NCBI RefSeq assembly: GCF_016734765.1
Contig: NZ_JAERQE010000028.1
Span: 1-64,000 of the forward strand
Direction: 5' to 3'
DNA length: 64,000 nt
Source of the DNA: Microvirga soli
GTDB lineage: Bacteria > Pseudomonadota > Alphaproteobacteria > Rhizobiales > Beijerinckiaceae
Under the pieces are notes generated by a model. The model was not told the DNA's origin. It searched no databases and saw nothing but the letters and a program-made list of their open reading frames with translations. Of this stretch, positions 14,635 to 24,211 are shown in pieces; within the stretch, counting starts at the first letter, position 1; the number at the start of each line of letters is the position of its first letter. The translations under genes were made by a program, and so were the position numbers.

Positions 14635-14826
14635 TTATTCCTGATTGCCACGGGTGTTGCCCGAGGCCTGACCGCCTTTGCGGCCAGCTTCCGAGGCGAG
14701 TTCACGGTCCTGTGAGAAAGACCGCTTCTCGGCGGGAACGCTCTTGCCGCCTTTGCTGGCGATTTCACGCTGCCGGTCGGAATCCATCGACGCGAAGCCA
14801 CGCTTCGAGGTCGAACCACCTGCCAT
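14635..14826 (-). CDS. KGG-repeat stress-induced hydrophilic protein
   Basis: This 63-residue, very hydrophilic protein has two copies of the KGG motif (REIASKGGKSVPAE and ELASEAGRKGGQASGN). This is the signature of GsiB-like stress proteins, which resemble plant LEA proteins and are thought to protect against desiccation or osmotic stress. A ribosome binding site (AGGAGGCATAA) precedes the ATG on the minus strand. A near-EcfG promoter upstream (GGTT in place of CGTT) fits membership of the stress regulon. Confidence 0.85.
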   Translation of the reverse strand: MAGGSTSKRGFASMDSDRQREIASKGGKSVPAEKRSFSQDRELASEAGRKGGQASGNTRGNQE

Positions 14827-14862
14827 TTATGCCTCCTAATCGAGTGGTGTTCGTGCATCATC

Positions 14863-14887
14863 AACCGCTCGCTGAATCGATGGTTCC
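14863..14887 (-). promoter_or_regulatory. Near-consensus EcfG promoter for the KGG gene
   Basis: On the minus strand GGAAC (14887-14883), 16 bases, GGTT (14866-14863), 37 bases upstream of the KGG gene. One mismatch to CGTT makes it less sure than the others in this island. Confidence 0.55.
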
Positions 14888-15253
14888 GGTTAGGAAGGGC
14901 CAACCTTTGCAAAAAATTTTGCGAAATAATTCCGGCCTCACGAATTGGCCTGCTTGCGGCAAATGTTGGGCCTCTGGAAACAAGGCAACATCTTGTCGAT
15001 AGGAATAAGAGCTAAGAAGGTGCTTGCCCCGATACAGGTGGGGAAACGCATCTATATTTGCCAATAGATGGGTGATCGAAGGTAAGTCATAGAAGATCGT
15101 CTGCTCGAGCCCAAACCGCGGCACGAATTCGAATCGTCCTGGAATTCATGATTGTGCGGGTGGGGGAGTGGCGATCTGGTTGCCTGCCCCGGTATAAGAG
15201 ACAGGGCGCTGCTCCGAGCGCTCTGAAGAAACGGCGAAGAATTAGAGGACGGG
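14888..15253. other. Gap without a supported gene
   Basis: This 366-base stretch is AT-richer than its surroundings. A minus-strand frame from GTG at 15124 to 14861 has plausible composition (many Phe, Leu, Ile and Tyr) but no ribosome binding site or family match. I therefore treat it as unproven, perhaps a decayed gene. The right end carries the AGAGGACGGG ribosome binding site of the next gene. Confidence 0.5.
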
Positions 15254-15673
15254 ATGAGCTACGACGACAAAAACGTGTTCGCGAAGATCCTTCGCGGCGA
15301 GCTGCCGTGCCACAAGGTCTACGAGACGGACCGGGTCCTGGCCTTCATGGATGTTATGCCCCGCGGCGACGGGCATGTTCTGGTCATCCCCAAGGTGAAA
15401 GCGCGTAACATCCTCGACATTCAGCCGGACGATCTCGCGGAGCTCGCGAAGGCGGTGCAGGTCGTCGGCAGGGGGACCAAGGCTGCGCTCTCGGCCGATG
15501 GGCTGACGGTCCAGCAATTCAACGAGAGCGCAGGCGGGCAGGTGGTGTTCCACATCCACTTCCACGTCATCCCCCGCTTCGAGGGCGTGGCGCTGAAGCC
15601 CCATACGGGCCAGATGGAGAAGCCGGACGTGCTCGCAGCAATGGCTGAGAAGATCCGCGCGGCCCTGGCTTGA
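15254..15673 (+). CDS. HIT-family nucleotide hydrolase
   Basis: This 139-residue protein of the histidine triad superfamily has the active-site triad HIHFHV (residues about 115-120) and the nearby NESAGGQVVF and MPRGDGHVLVIPK segments typical of Hint/HinT proteins. They hydrolyse adenosine phosphoramidates or acyl-adenylates in the cytosol. Length and motifs are normal. The ATG follows AGAGGACGGG. It stands alone and is convergent with glpK, separated by a hairpin. Confidence 0.9.
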   Translation: MSYDDKNVFAKILRGELPCHKVYETDRVLAFMDVMPRGDGHVLVIPKVKARNILDIQPDDLAELAKAVQVVGRGTKAALSADGLTVQQFNESAGGQVVFHIHFHVIPRFEGVALKPHTGQMEKPDVLAAMAEKIRAALA

Positions 15674-15686
15674 GCCTCATGCCATG

Positions 15687-15716
15687 AGCGGCAGGTTGGA
15701 CCTGCCGCTTCGTTTT
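15687..15716. terminator. Terminator between HIT gene and glpK
   Basis: AGCGGCAGGT (15687-15696) and ACCTGCCGCT (15700-15709) form a 10-base stem, followed by TCGTTTT on the plus strand, 13 bases after the HIT stop. Confidence 0.8.
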
Positions 15717-15724
15717 CGGGAATT

Positions 15725-17221
<1,497 letters not shown>

Positions 17222-17245
17222 GACGTTCCCCGAATTTGCCCCGAA

Positions 17246-18766
17246 TTATTGAGCCGCGACGGCCGCGGTTTTTGTTCTGGCCAAATAGGCATCGATCTTG
17301 GCCGGAGCGTCAACCGGCACATGCAGACCGAGCTTGGAGCGGCGCCAGAGGATGTCCTCGGCGGTGCGCGCCCATTCGCGGCGCACCAGGTAATCGACTT
17401 CCGCGGCGGTCAGCCCGGCGCCGAAATCCTCGCCGAGATCGGCCATCGACTTGGCGGAGCCCAGAAGCTCCTCGATCCGCGTGCCGTAGGCGCGGGCGAG
17501 GCGATGGGCGAGGTGTTCCGGCAGGAAGGGCCAGCGCTGGCGCATGGTGGCGAAGAAGCGGTCGAAATCGGCGTCCGGCATGTCACCGCCGGGCATCTTG
17601 GCCTTCTCGGTCCAGGACGGCTTCATGTTGGGGAAGTAGGATTTCAGCTCCTCGAGAGCGTGCTCGGAGAGCTTGCGGAAGGTGGTGATCTTGCCGCCGA
17701 AAATCGACAGCACCGGCGCCTGGCCCTGCGGCGCGTCCATGTCGAACACGTAGTCTCGGGTGACCGCCGAGGCATTGCTCGAGCCGTCATCGAAGAGCGG
17801 GCGCACGCCGGAATAGGTCCATACCACTTCGGCCGGGGTGACCTCGCGCTTGAAGAAGTGGTTCACCACATTGCAGAGATACTGAATCTCGTCCTGGGTG
17901 ATCTCCACCTTCTTGTCCGGCACGGATTCGACCGGGATGTCGGTGGTGCCGATGAGGGTGAACTTCTCCTGATACGGAATGGCGAACACGATCCGCTTGT
18001 CTGTGTTCTGGAGAATGAACGCTTCCTTGGTGTCGAAGAGCTTCGGCACCACGATGTGGCTGCCCTTCACGAGGCGGACGTTCTTGGTGGTGTTGAGGCC
18101 CAGCTTGGCGTTGAGCACGTCGGCCACGAAGGGGCCGCCGGCATTGACGATGACCTTGGCGCGCACCTCTTCCGTCTCGCCGGTCTCCACGTTCTGGAGG
18201 GTGGCGACCCAGGTCTGGCCGTCGCGGCGGGCCGTGGTGAGCTTGGTGCGCACCCGGATGTCGGCGCCCTTCTCGAATGCGTCGATGGCATTGAGGGCCA
18301 CCATGCGGCTGTCCTCGACCCAGCAGTCGGAATAGACGAAGGCCGTGTCGAAGCCGGGCTTGAGGGCTTGGCCAGCGGGATGCCGGGTGAGCTTGATGCC
18401 TTCCGTGCCCGGCAGCTTCTTGCGGGGTGCGAGGTGGTCGTACATGAATAGGCCCAGGCGCACGAACCAGGCCGGGCGGATGCCCTTCTCATGAGGCAGG
18501 ATGAAGCGCAGAGGCCAGATGATGTGAGGGGCGGATTCCAGCAGCCGCTCGCGCTCGAACAGGGCCTCCCGAACCAGCCGGAACTCGTAATACTCAAGGT
18601 AGCGCAGACCGCCGTGGATCAGCTTGGTGGAGGCGGAAGAAGTGTAGCCGGCCAGATCGCCCTGCTCGCAGAGCACCACCGAAAGGCCCCGGCCCACGGC
18701 ATCGCGCGCGATGCCGGCGCCGTTGATGCCGCCGCCTACAATCAGAAGATCTGTCACTGTCGTCAC
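17246..18766 (-). CDS. glpD: Aerobic glycerol-3-phosphate dehydrogenase
   Basis: This 506-residue FAD enzyme oxidises glycerol 3-phosphate at the inner membrane and passes electrons to quinone. It begins with the dinucleotide fold LLIVGGGINGAGIARDAVGR and carries the GlpD signatures TSSASTKLIHGGLRYLEYYE and WTYSGVRPLFDDGSSNASAV. A C-terminal extension domain (about 390-500) is normal for the family. The start is GTG at 18766. It is upstream of glpK on the same strand, and the MFS gene lies 89 bases further upstream. Confidence 0.96.
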   Translation of the reverse strand: MTTVTDLLIVGGGINGAGIARDAVGRGLSVVLCEQGDLAGYTSSASTKLIHGGLRYLEYYEFRLVREALFERERLLESAPHIIWPLRFILPHEKGIRPAWFVRLGLFMYDHLAPRKKLPGTEGIKLTRHPAGQALKPGFDTAFVYSDCWVEDSRMVALNAIDAFEKGADIRVRTKLTTARRDGQTWVATLQNVETGETEEVRAKVIVNAGGPFVADVLNAKLGLNTTKNVRLVKGSHIVVPKLFDTKEAFILQNTDKRIVFAIPYQEKFTLIGTTDIPVESVPDKKVEITQDEIQYLCNVVNHFFKREVTPAEVVWTYSGVRPLFDDGSSNASAVTRDYVFDMDAPQGQAPVLSIFGGKITTFRKLSEHALEELKSYFPNMKPSWTEKAKMPGGDMPDADFDRFFATMRQRWPFLPEHLAHRLARAYGTRIEELLGSAKSMADLGEDFGAGLTAAEVDYLVRREWARTAEDILWRRSKLGLHVPVDAPAKIDAYLARTKTAAVAAQ

Positions 18767-18844
18767 GGAATGCGTCTTTCCTTCATGCCGGGCCGTCCCG
18801 GTGCCCTGCAGATGGTTTCTTTAGCCGCCTAAGGCAAGCGAATT

Positions 18845-18860
18845 CTTGAACTTGTTCAAG
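18845..18860. promoter_or_regulatory. Palindrome upstream of glpD
   Basis: CTTGAAC-TT-GTTCAAG is a perfect inverted repeat 79 bases upstream of glpD and overlaps the last codon of the MFS gene. It could be an operator for glycerol regulation. It does not match the E. coli GlpR site closely, so the role is open. Confidence 0.3.
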
Positions 18861-20058
18861 GCTCCTTCACCAGGGCGAGGTTTAGCACGAACGCCACCAG
18901 GGAAGACGCCGCCATGCCCAGGCACAGGATGATCACGGCATCGTAGCTGCCCCACCAGGCCCAGAGGGCGCCGAAGGCAAAGGGTGCGATGGCCATGGTG
19001 ATCCGGACCGGCATGGCGATCATGCCCTGGATCGCGCCGTAATCCTCACGCCCGAACAGTTCCGGCGGGAGCAGGGCTCTGACGATGGTCAGCATCCCGT
19101 TGGAGCCGCCATAGAGAGCGGCGAAAACGAAAATCAGCCATGATCCCGTGGTGATGAACGGGAGCAGCAGGAAGCCGAGGGTGCTCATGGCCATGGTCAC
19201 GACCCCGATGCCCTTGAGGCTCATGGCCCGCTCTCCGAAACCGGTCAGGAACCGTGCGGCTACCTGGGCAGGTCCGATCACCGTGTATGCGGCCACGGCT
19301 GCCTCGATGGAAAATCCCCGCTCGAGGAGGATCGGGATCAGGTGAACGGGGATCCCGACCGAGATGATCCCCTGGAGAACACTGGTGATTACGAAGAGCC
19401 AGAAGGCAGGCTTTGCGAGAACGCGACGCGGGTTCGAGGTCGAGGGAGCGACGGTGCGGCTCTCATCCCGATGAGTCGGCTTTTCAGGAGCGGCCGGAAT
19501 GCCTGTGGCATGAAGAATGGCGCAGATGCCGATGTTCAGGGCTGCCATCACGAGGATCGTGTCGCGCCAGCCATAGCGGTCGATGAGCACGTGGAGGAGC
19601 GGGATGAACACCGTGCTGGCGAACCCGGCCACGAGGGTGATGATGGTGATGCCTCGACGGGCCAGAAGGCCGAGGTTCAGGGCGAGAACCGCGAAGCCCG
19701 CCTCGTAGAAGAGGGCGCTCGTGGCAGCGCCCAGGCCGACCCAGATCAGCAGGAAGACGGGATAGCTGTCCGTATAGGCCCAAAGGGCGAGGAGGAGGGC
19801 GGCCAGCACCGAGCCCCCGGTCATCACGGCCCGCCCGTAGCCTCGGTCGATCAGCCGCCCGACCGGCACGGCGAAGAAGGCGGAGGAAATGAGGGCGAGC
19901 GAGAAGGCGGCGGTCAGGGCGGTCTTCGACCACCCGAGATCCTGCTCCATGGGTTCGATGAGGAGCGCAAAGGCATAGAACAGCGTCCCGTAGGAGATCA
20001 GATGGGTGATCGAAAGGGTCGAGACGATGCGCCAGGACATGGAGCCGGAGGGTGACAT
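18856..20058 (-). CDS. MFS transporter
   Basis: This 400-residue major facilitator has about 12 hydrophobic segments and a long cytoplasmic loop in the middle (PAAPEKPTHRDESRTVAPST). The first loop has GRLIDRGYGRAVM, equivalent to MFS motif A. The sequence resembles the monocarboxylate/oxalate-formate antiporter group (LISYGTLFYAFALLIEPMEQ). The substrate cannot be told from the sequence. It sits upstream of glpD-glpK on the same strand. A part in glycerol or carboxylate uptake is possible but unproven. Confidence 0.8.
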   Translation of the reverse strand: MSPSGSMSWRIVSTLSITHLISYGTLFYAFALLIEPMEQDLGWSKTALTAAFSLALISSAFFAVPVGRLIDRGYGRAVMTGGSVLAALLLALWAYTDSYPVFLLIWVGLGAATSALFYEAGFAVLALNLGLLARRGITIITLVAGFASTVFIPLLHVLIDRYGWRDTILVMAALNIGICAILHATGIPAAPEKPTHRDESRTVAPSTSNPRRVLAKPAFWLFVITSVLQGIISVGIPVHLIPILLERGFSIEAAVAAYTVIGPAQVAARFLTGFGERAMSLKGIGVVTMAMSTLGFLLLPFITTGSWLIFVFAALYGGSNGMLTIVRALLPPELFGREDYGAIQGMIAMPVRITMAIAPFAFGALWAWWGSYDAVIILCLGMAASSLVAFVLNLALVKEP

Positions 20059-20266
20059 TCCTGCTTTATGTCAGGCCTGGCGGTTGACGGATAGGTTTTT
20101 AGCCCCCATATGCACAGCAGGCGACGGCGCTCGATCATCGAGCAGCTTGAGCGGAACTGCGTGACGGATATTCGCATGAGCGAAGACCCCGGTTCCCTTC
20201 TTCAATCGCTCCATCATAAGACGGCCCCATCACGCGGGCTGTTTCCCAAAGAGCCCTGAAGCGCCT

Positions 20267-21841
20267 TTGCTTTATGAAGCCGAACCTGCTTTCCGGCTCA
20301 CTGTATCCGTTCGAAAGACACCTCCTTTGACACTTTTTACCGATTTCGGATTGGCCCAGCCGATCCTGAAGGCTTTGACTGCCGAGGGCTATGAGAAGCC
20401 CACGCCGATCCAGGCCCAGACCATTCCGTACGCCATGGAAGGTCGCGACGTATGCGGTATCGCCCAGACCGGCACCGGCAAGACGGCTGCCTTCGCGCTG
20501 CCGATCCTGCACCGCCTGTCCGAGAGCCCGAAGCCGCGTAAGCCGAAGAGCCCCCGCGTGCTCGTGCTCAGCCCGACCCGTGAGCTGGCGAGCCAGATCG
20601 CCGACAGCTTCAAGGCCTATGGCCGCAACCTTCGTCTCACCACCGAGGTGGTGTTCGGCGGCGTCACCATCTCCCGCCAGGAGAAGGCGCTGATCAACGG
20701 CGTCGACGTGCTCGTCGCCACGCCCGGCCGCTTGATCGACCTCATCGACCGCAGGGCCCTGTCCTTGCGCGACATCGAGATCCTCGTCCTCGACGAGGCC
20801 GACCAGATGCTCGACCTCGGCTTCATCCATGCGTTGAGGCGCATCGTGACCTTGCTGCCGAAGGAGCGCCAGAGCCTGTTCTTCTCGGCCACCATGCCGA
20901 AGACGATCTCCACGCTCGCCGAGTCATTCCTGCGCAACCCCGCTCATGTGGCCGTCACCCCGGTGGCGACCACTGCCGAGCGCGTGGAGCAGAGCGTGAT
21001 CTTCGTGCAGACCGGCCGCAAGCAGGTCCTGCTCGAAACGCTCCTGCGCGATCCCAGCATCGACCGCGTTCTCGTCTTCACCCGCACCAAGCACGGGGCG
21101 GACAAGGTGGTGCGCGGCCTCGACAAGGCCGGCATCGCGGGCGCCGCCATTCACGGCAACAAATCCCAGCCGCAGCGCGAGCGTGCGCTCGCAGGGTTCC
21201 GCGACGGCTCGTGCCGTGTTCTGGTGGCAACCGACATCGCGGCCCGCGGCATCGACGTCGATGGCGTGTCCCACGTCATCAACTACGACCTGCCGAATGT
21301 GCCGGAATCCTATGTTCACCGCATCGGCCGCACGGCCCGCGCAGGCGCTACCGGTTCCGCCATCTCGTTCTGCAACGACGAGGAAAAGGCTTATCTCAAG
21401 GACATCGAGAAGCTGACCCGCCTCAAGGTGCCGGTCATGCCGCTGCCGGAGGGTCTTCCCGCTGGTTCTGCCGTGTCCGAGGCTTCCGAGCCGCGCCGCG
21501 AGCAGTCCGGGCGCAACGGTCAGCCGCGGGGCCGCGCCGCTCCTCATGCCCGTGGGCATCAGGGCCATGGCCAGCCGCGCAGCGCCGATCCGAATGCCGA
21601 CCGGGGGCCGAAGCGTCGTCGCGGTCGCGGTGGCAAGCCTGCGGGCAACGGTCAGCCGCAGGGCGGCCAGCCTGCTGGTAACCAGCAGCGTCCTGCACAA
21701 GGACAGCGTCCGGCTCAGGGGCAACGGCCTGCGCAGGGCCAACGGCCCGCACAAGCAAAGCCCGCCGGGCAGCGCTCAGAAGGGCGCCGCGGCGATGGTG
21801 CCCAGGTGGCCTGGCTCGAAAAGAGCCCCCGCCGTCGCTAA
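20267..21841 (+). CDS. DEAD-box RNA helicase (RhlE-like)
   Basis: This protein of up to 524 residues is an ATP-dependent RNA helicase. Motifs in order: the Q motif (TPIQAQTIPYAM), Walker A AQTGTGKT, PTRELASQI, DEAD, SAT, and the C-terminal ATDIAARGID and HRIGRTARAG. The tail is basic and Gly/Gln/Pro-rich, with three tandem PAQGQR units (about 21695-21755), and probably binds RNA. RhlE-like helicases help ribosome assembly and RNA decay, often in the cold. The ATG at 20267 has no good ribosome binding site; TTG at 20327 (MTLFTDFGL...) fits the family start better. The 208-base leader has no recognised motif. Confidence 0.92.
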   Translation: MLYEAEPAFRLTVSVRKTPPLTLFTDFGLAQPILKALTAEGYEKPTPIQAQTIPYAMEGRDVCGIAQTGTGKTAAFALPILHRLSESPKPRKPKSPRVLVLSPTRELASQIADSFKAYGRNLRLTTEVVFGGVTISRQEKALINGVDVLVATPGRLIDLIDRRALSLRDIEILVLDEADQMLDLGFIHALRRIVTLLPKERQSLFFSATMPKTISTLAESFLRNPAHVAVTPVATTAERVEQSVIFVQTGRKQVLLETLLRDPSIDRVLVFTRTKHGADKVVRGLDKAGIAGAAIHGNKSQPQRERALAGFRDGSCRVLVATDIAARGIDVDGVSHVINYDLPNVPESYVHRIGRTARAGATGSAISFCNDEEKAYLKDIEKLTRLKVPVMPLPEGLPAGSAVSEASEPRREQSGRNGQPRGRAAPHARGHQGHGQPRSADPNADRGPKRRRGRGGKPAGNGQPQGGQPAGNQQRPAQGQRPAQGQRPAQGQRPAQAKPAGQRSEGRRGDGAQVAWLEKSPRRR

Positions 21842-21849
21842 GACAGTTT

Positions 21850-21873
21850 AAGGCGCCTTCGGGCGCCTTTTTC
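21850..21873 (+). terminator. Terminator of the helicase gene
   Basis: AAGGCGCC (21850-21857), TTCG loop, GGCGCCTT (21862-21869), then TTTTCTT: a classic intrinsic terminator 8 bases after the stop. Confidence 0.9.
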
Positions 21874-21949
21874 TTGCGCCATGGTCCGCCGCGTTGGTTC
21901 ATGGCATGAACCCTGCTGTTACATTCAGGCTTCGAGGAGAGAACATCCG

Positions 21950-23194
21950 ATGGCCAAGCGCGCCGGAAGCGCCGATCTGCCGCTCCATTCCGGCCACGTG
22001 CCGAAATGGCTGGCGGATCGCATGACGCGTCTCGGCGGCGTGATGTCTGAGGCCATCGTGCACCATTACGGGCGCGACGAACTGCTGCGCCGGCTTGCCC
22101 ATCCGTTCTGGTTCCAGTCTTTCGGTGCCGTGATGGGCATGGACTGGCACTCCTCCGGCATCACCACCAGCGTCACCGGGGCTTTGAAGCGCGGGCTCAC
22201 GCCGCTGTCGAAGGAACTCGGCATTCATGTCTGCGGCGGACGCGGAAAGCACTCGCGGCAAACGCCGCACGAGCTGGTCGCCATCGGTGAGCGAGTCGGA
22301 TTCGACGGCGCCGCTCTTGCGAATGCCAGCCGCCTCGTGGCCAAGGTCGACAGCGCGGCGATCCAGGACGGGTTCGACCTCTACCTTCATGGCTTCATCG
22401 TCACTGATGACGGAAAATGGGCGGTGGTCCAGCAGGGGATGAACGACACGTCCCGGCTGGCACGCCGGTACCATTGGCTGTCCGAAGATTTGAAGAGCTT
22501 CGTCGACGAGCCGCATACGGCCATCGACGGCAAAGGGCAGGGCACCATCGTCAATCTCACCGACCGCCGGGCAGCCGCCTCACGGAAGGCGCAGATCGAT
22601 CTCTTGAGCTCGCTGGGACCTGACAACATCGCCCGCAAGTTCCTGGCCCTCGAAGGGCGCGAAGCGGCCCCGGCCGCGAGCCCGCAGCCCCTGCTGCCGC
22701 ATCTGGTGATGCCCGAGCATCACGATGTGCGAGCAAAGGACGTGCTGCTGCGCCGCCTCCACGGAACCCTCGCCGCTGCAGCGGATCGCGGGCCGGAGGA
22801 TTTCCCCGACCTCCTGATGACACCAGGCGTGGGCCCGCGCACCGTGCAGGCACTTGCCATGGTGGCGGAAGTCGTACACGGCACGCCCTGCCGTTTCAGC
22901 GACCCGGCCCGCTTTTCCTTTGCCCATGGCGGCAAGGACCGGCACCCATATCCGGTGCCTGTGCGGGTCTATGACGAGACGATCCGCGTGCTGAAATCGG
23001 CCGTCCAGAAGGCGAAGCTCGGTCAGCAGGAGGAGCTTTTCGCATTGAAACGGCTCGACGATCAGGCTCGCGCGCTCGAGCGGCATGCCACCGGCCCCGA
23101 TGTGGAGGACCACATCAGGCAGGAGCGGGCGAAATCCCATGCCTATGGCGGTCGCTCCATCTTCGGCGAGGAGCCGCCACCTGAGAATGTTTAG
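21950..23194 (+). CDS. DUF763 domain protein
   Basis: This 414-residue protein belongs to DUF763 (RGSADLPLHSGHVPKWLADR, FGAVMGMDWHSSGITTSVTG, HVCGGRGKHSRQTPHEL), a conserved but uncharacterised family of archaea and some bacteria. The middle has LMTPGVGPRTVQALAMVAEV, which looks like a helix-hairpin-helix DNA-binding element, so a role in nucleic-acid metabolism is possible. The ATG at 21950 follows CGAGGAGAG. The stop codon overlaps that of the convergent formamidase gene by four bases (TTAG). Confidence 0.85.
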   Translation: MAKRAGSADLPLHSGHVPKWLADRMTRLGGVMSEAIVHHYGRDELLRRLAHPFWFQSFGAVMGMDWHSSGITTSVTGALKRGLTPLSKELGIHVCGGRGKHSRQTPHELVAIGERVGFDGAALANASRLVAKVDSAAIQDGFDLYLHGFIVTDDGKWAVVQQGMNDTSRLARRYHWLSEDLKSFVDEPHTAIDGKGQGTIVNLTDRRAAASRKAQIDLLSSLGPDNIARKFLALEGREAAPAASPQPLLPHLVMPEHHDVRAKDVLLRRLHGTLAAAADRGPEDFPDLLMTPGVGPRTVQALAMVAEVVHGTPCRFSDPARFSFAHGGKDRHPYPVPVRVYDETIRVLKSAVQKAKLGQQEELFALKRLDDQARALERHATGPDVEDHIRQERAKSHAYGGRSIFGEEPPPENV

Positions 23195-24138
23195 CGCTGC
23201 GCCTTCTGCAGCAGGCTCTTGTCGAGCATCACGTGGACGCCCTTGTTGCCGTTGACCACCTGGGTGATGCGCAGGTCCGCCGCGAGGCTGCACAGGGCAT
23301 AGGCCTCAGCCTTGGTGATGCCGGCGCGGGCGACGATCAGGTCGATCATGGAGCGCAGCGCGATGACCACGCAGTCGTCGAGGTCGGGATCGAACGCCAT
23401 GGTCATGACATGGGTCGGCGTCTCGGCCATGGGCCAGGTGAGGTTCATATCCTCGCGCAGGTGCAGCTCGAAGGTGCCGATGAGGCCGGTCTCGATAGCC
23501 GTGACACAGACCTCGCCGTCGCCCTGAACGCCATGCCCGTCGCCAACGGAGAACAGGGCGCCGTCCACATGGATCGGCAAGTAGAGCGTGGTGCCGGCCA
23601 CCAGCTCCTTGTTATCGAGATTGCCGCCATTGCGTCGGGGGGGCAGGGTGCTGAGTGCACCCCAAGAGACCGGCGGCGCCACGGCCATCACGCCGAAGAA
23701 CGGCTTCAGGGGCAGTTCCAATCCCCAGGGCAGCTTGCCCGTCATCCGCTCGCGGTCGAGCGGAAGCGTCATGAAGTGGATCTCATCGAAGTCGTCGGGC
23801 AGGGCGCCTTTCTGCGGGGCGGAATAGGTGAAGCCCCAGTCGTAATGCAGCTGGATGTCCTTGATGCGGACTTCGAGCACCTGACCGGCCTTGGCGCCTC
23901 GCACGGCGACAGGGCCTGTGCAGATGTGGCCCGGCAACTTTGGCTTGTGAGCCGCATGAATGTCCGACAGCGCCTGAGGGATGACGAAGGGCGCCTTCGG
24001 CATCGCCTCGGGACCGCCCGACACGGTCGAGATCGTGACGGTGTCGCCTGAGTCCACCGTGAGAAGCGGGGGAATGCCCGCATCGAAATAGCCCCAGTGA
24101 ACACTCTCCGGGGATGCATCAATCCGGTATTCGGCCAC
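23191..24138 (-). CDS. Acetamidase/formamidase family amidohydrolase
   Basis: This 315-residue protein of the FmdA/AmdA family hydrolyses short amides such as formamide or acetamide to ammonia and the acid. Family segments are clear: HWGYFDAGIPPLLTVDSGDT, GHICTGPVAVRGAKAGQVLE, and the metal-binding region DGALFSVGDGHGVQGDGEV. The size is typical. It lies 73 bases after the last gene of a peptide-type ABC importer on the same strand. This suggests that the importer brings in an amide-bearing compound that the enzyme then cleaves; that link is inference. Confidence 0.88.
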   Translation of the reverse strand: MAEYRIDASPESVHWGYFDAGIPPLLTVDSGDTVTISTVSGGPEAMPKAPFVIPQALSDIHAAHKPKLPGHICTGPVAVRGAKAGQVLEVRIKDIQLHYDWGFTYSAPQKGALPDDFDEIHFMTLPLDRERMTGKLPWGLELPLKPFFGVMAVAPPVSWGALSTLPPRRNGGNLDNKELVAGTTLYLPIHVDGALFSVGDGHGVQGDGEVCVTAIETGLIGTFELHLREDMNLTWPMAETPTHVMTMAFDPDLDDCVVIALRSMIDLIVARAGITKAEAYALCSLAADLRITQVVNGNKGVHVMLDKSLLQKAQR

Positions 24139-24211
24139 GAAACACCTCTGCCATCGTCATTGATGCAGGATGTCTCGCATTCCCTCGCTTCCAGGACAAC
24201 AGGCTTCGCGT

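Noticed and set aside
14861..15124. 87-codon minus-strand frame with GTG start
   Set aside because: Its composition is plausible but there is no ribosome binding site or family, and it overlaps the promoter of the KGG gene. Left as part of the gap description.
15192..15204. GTATAAGAGACAG, identical to the last 13 bases of the Tn5 mosaic end used in sequencing libraries
   Set aside because: The flanks differ from the full 19-base end and the site lies in a normal promoter-like gap. A library artefact cannot be shown from one copy.
20059..20266. Helicase leader as a cold-shock RNA element
   Set aside because: The gap shows no long stem or known cold-box, and the true start of the helicase is itself uncertain.
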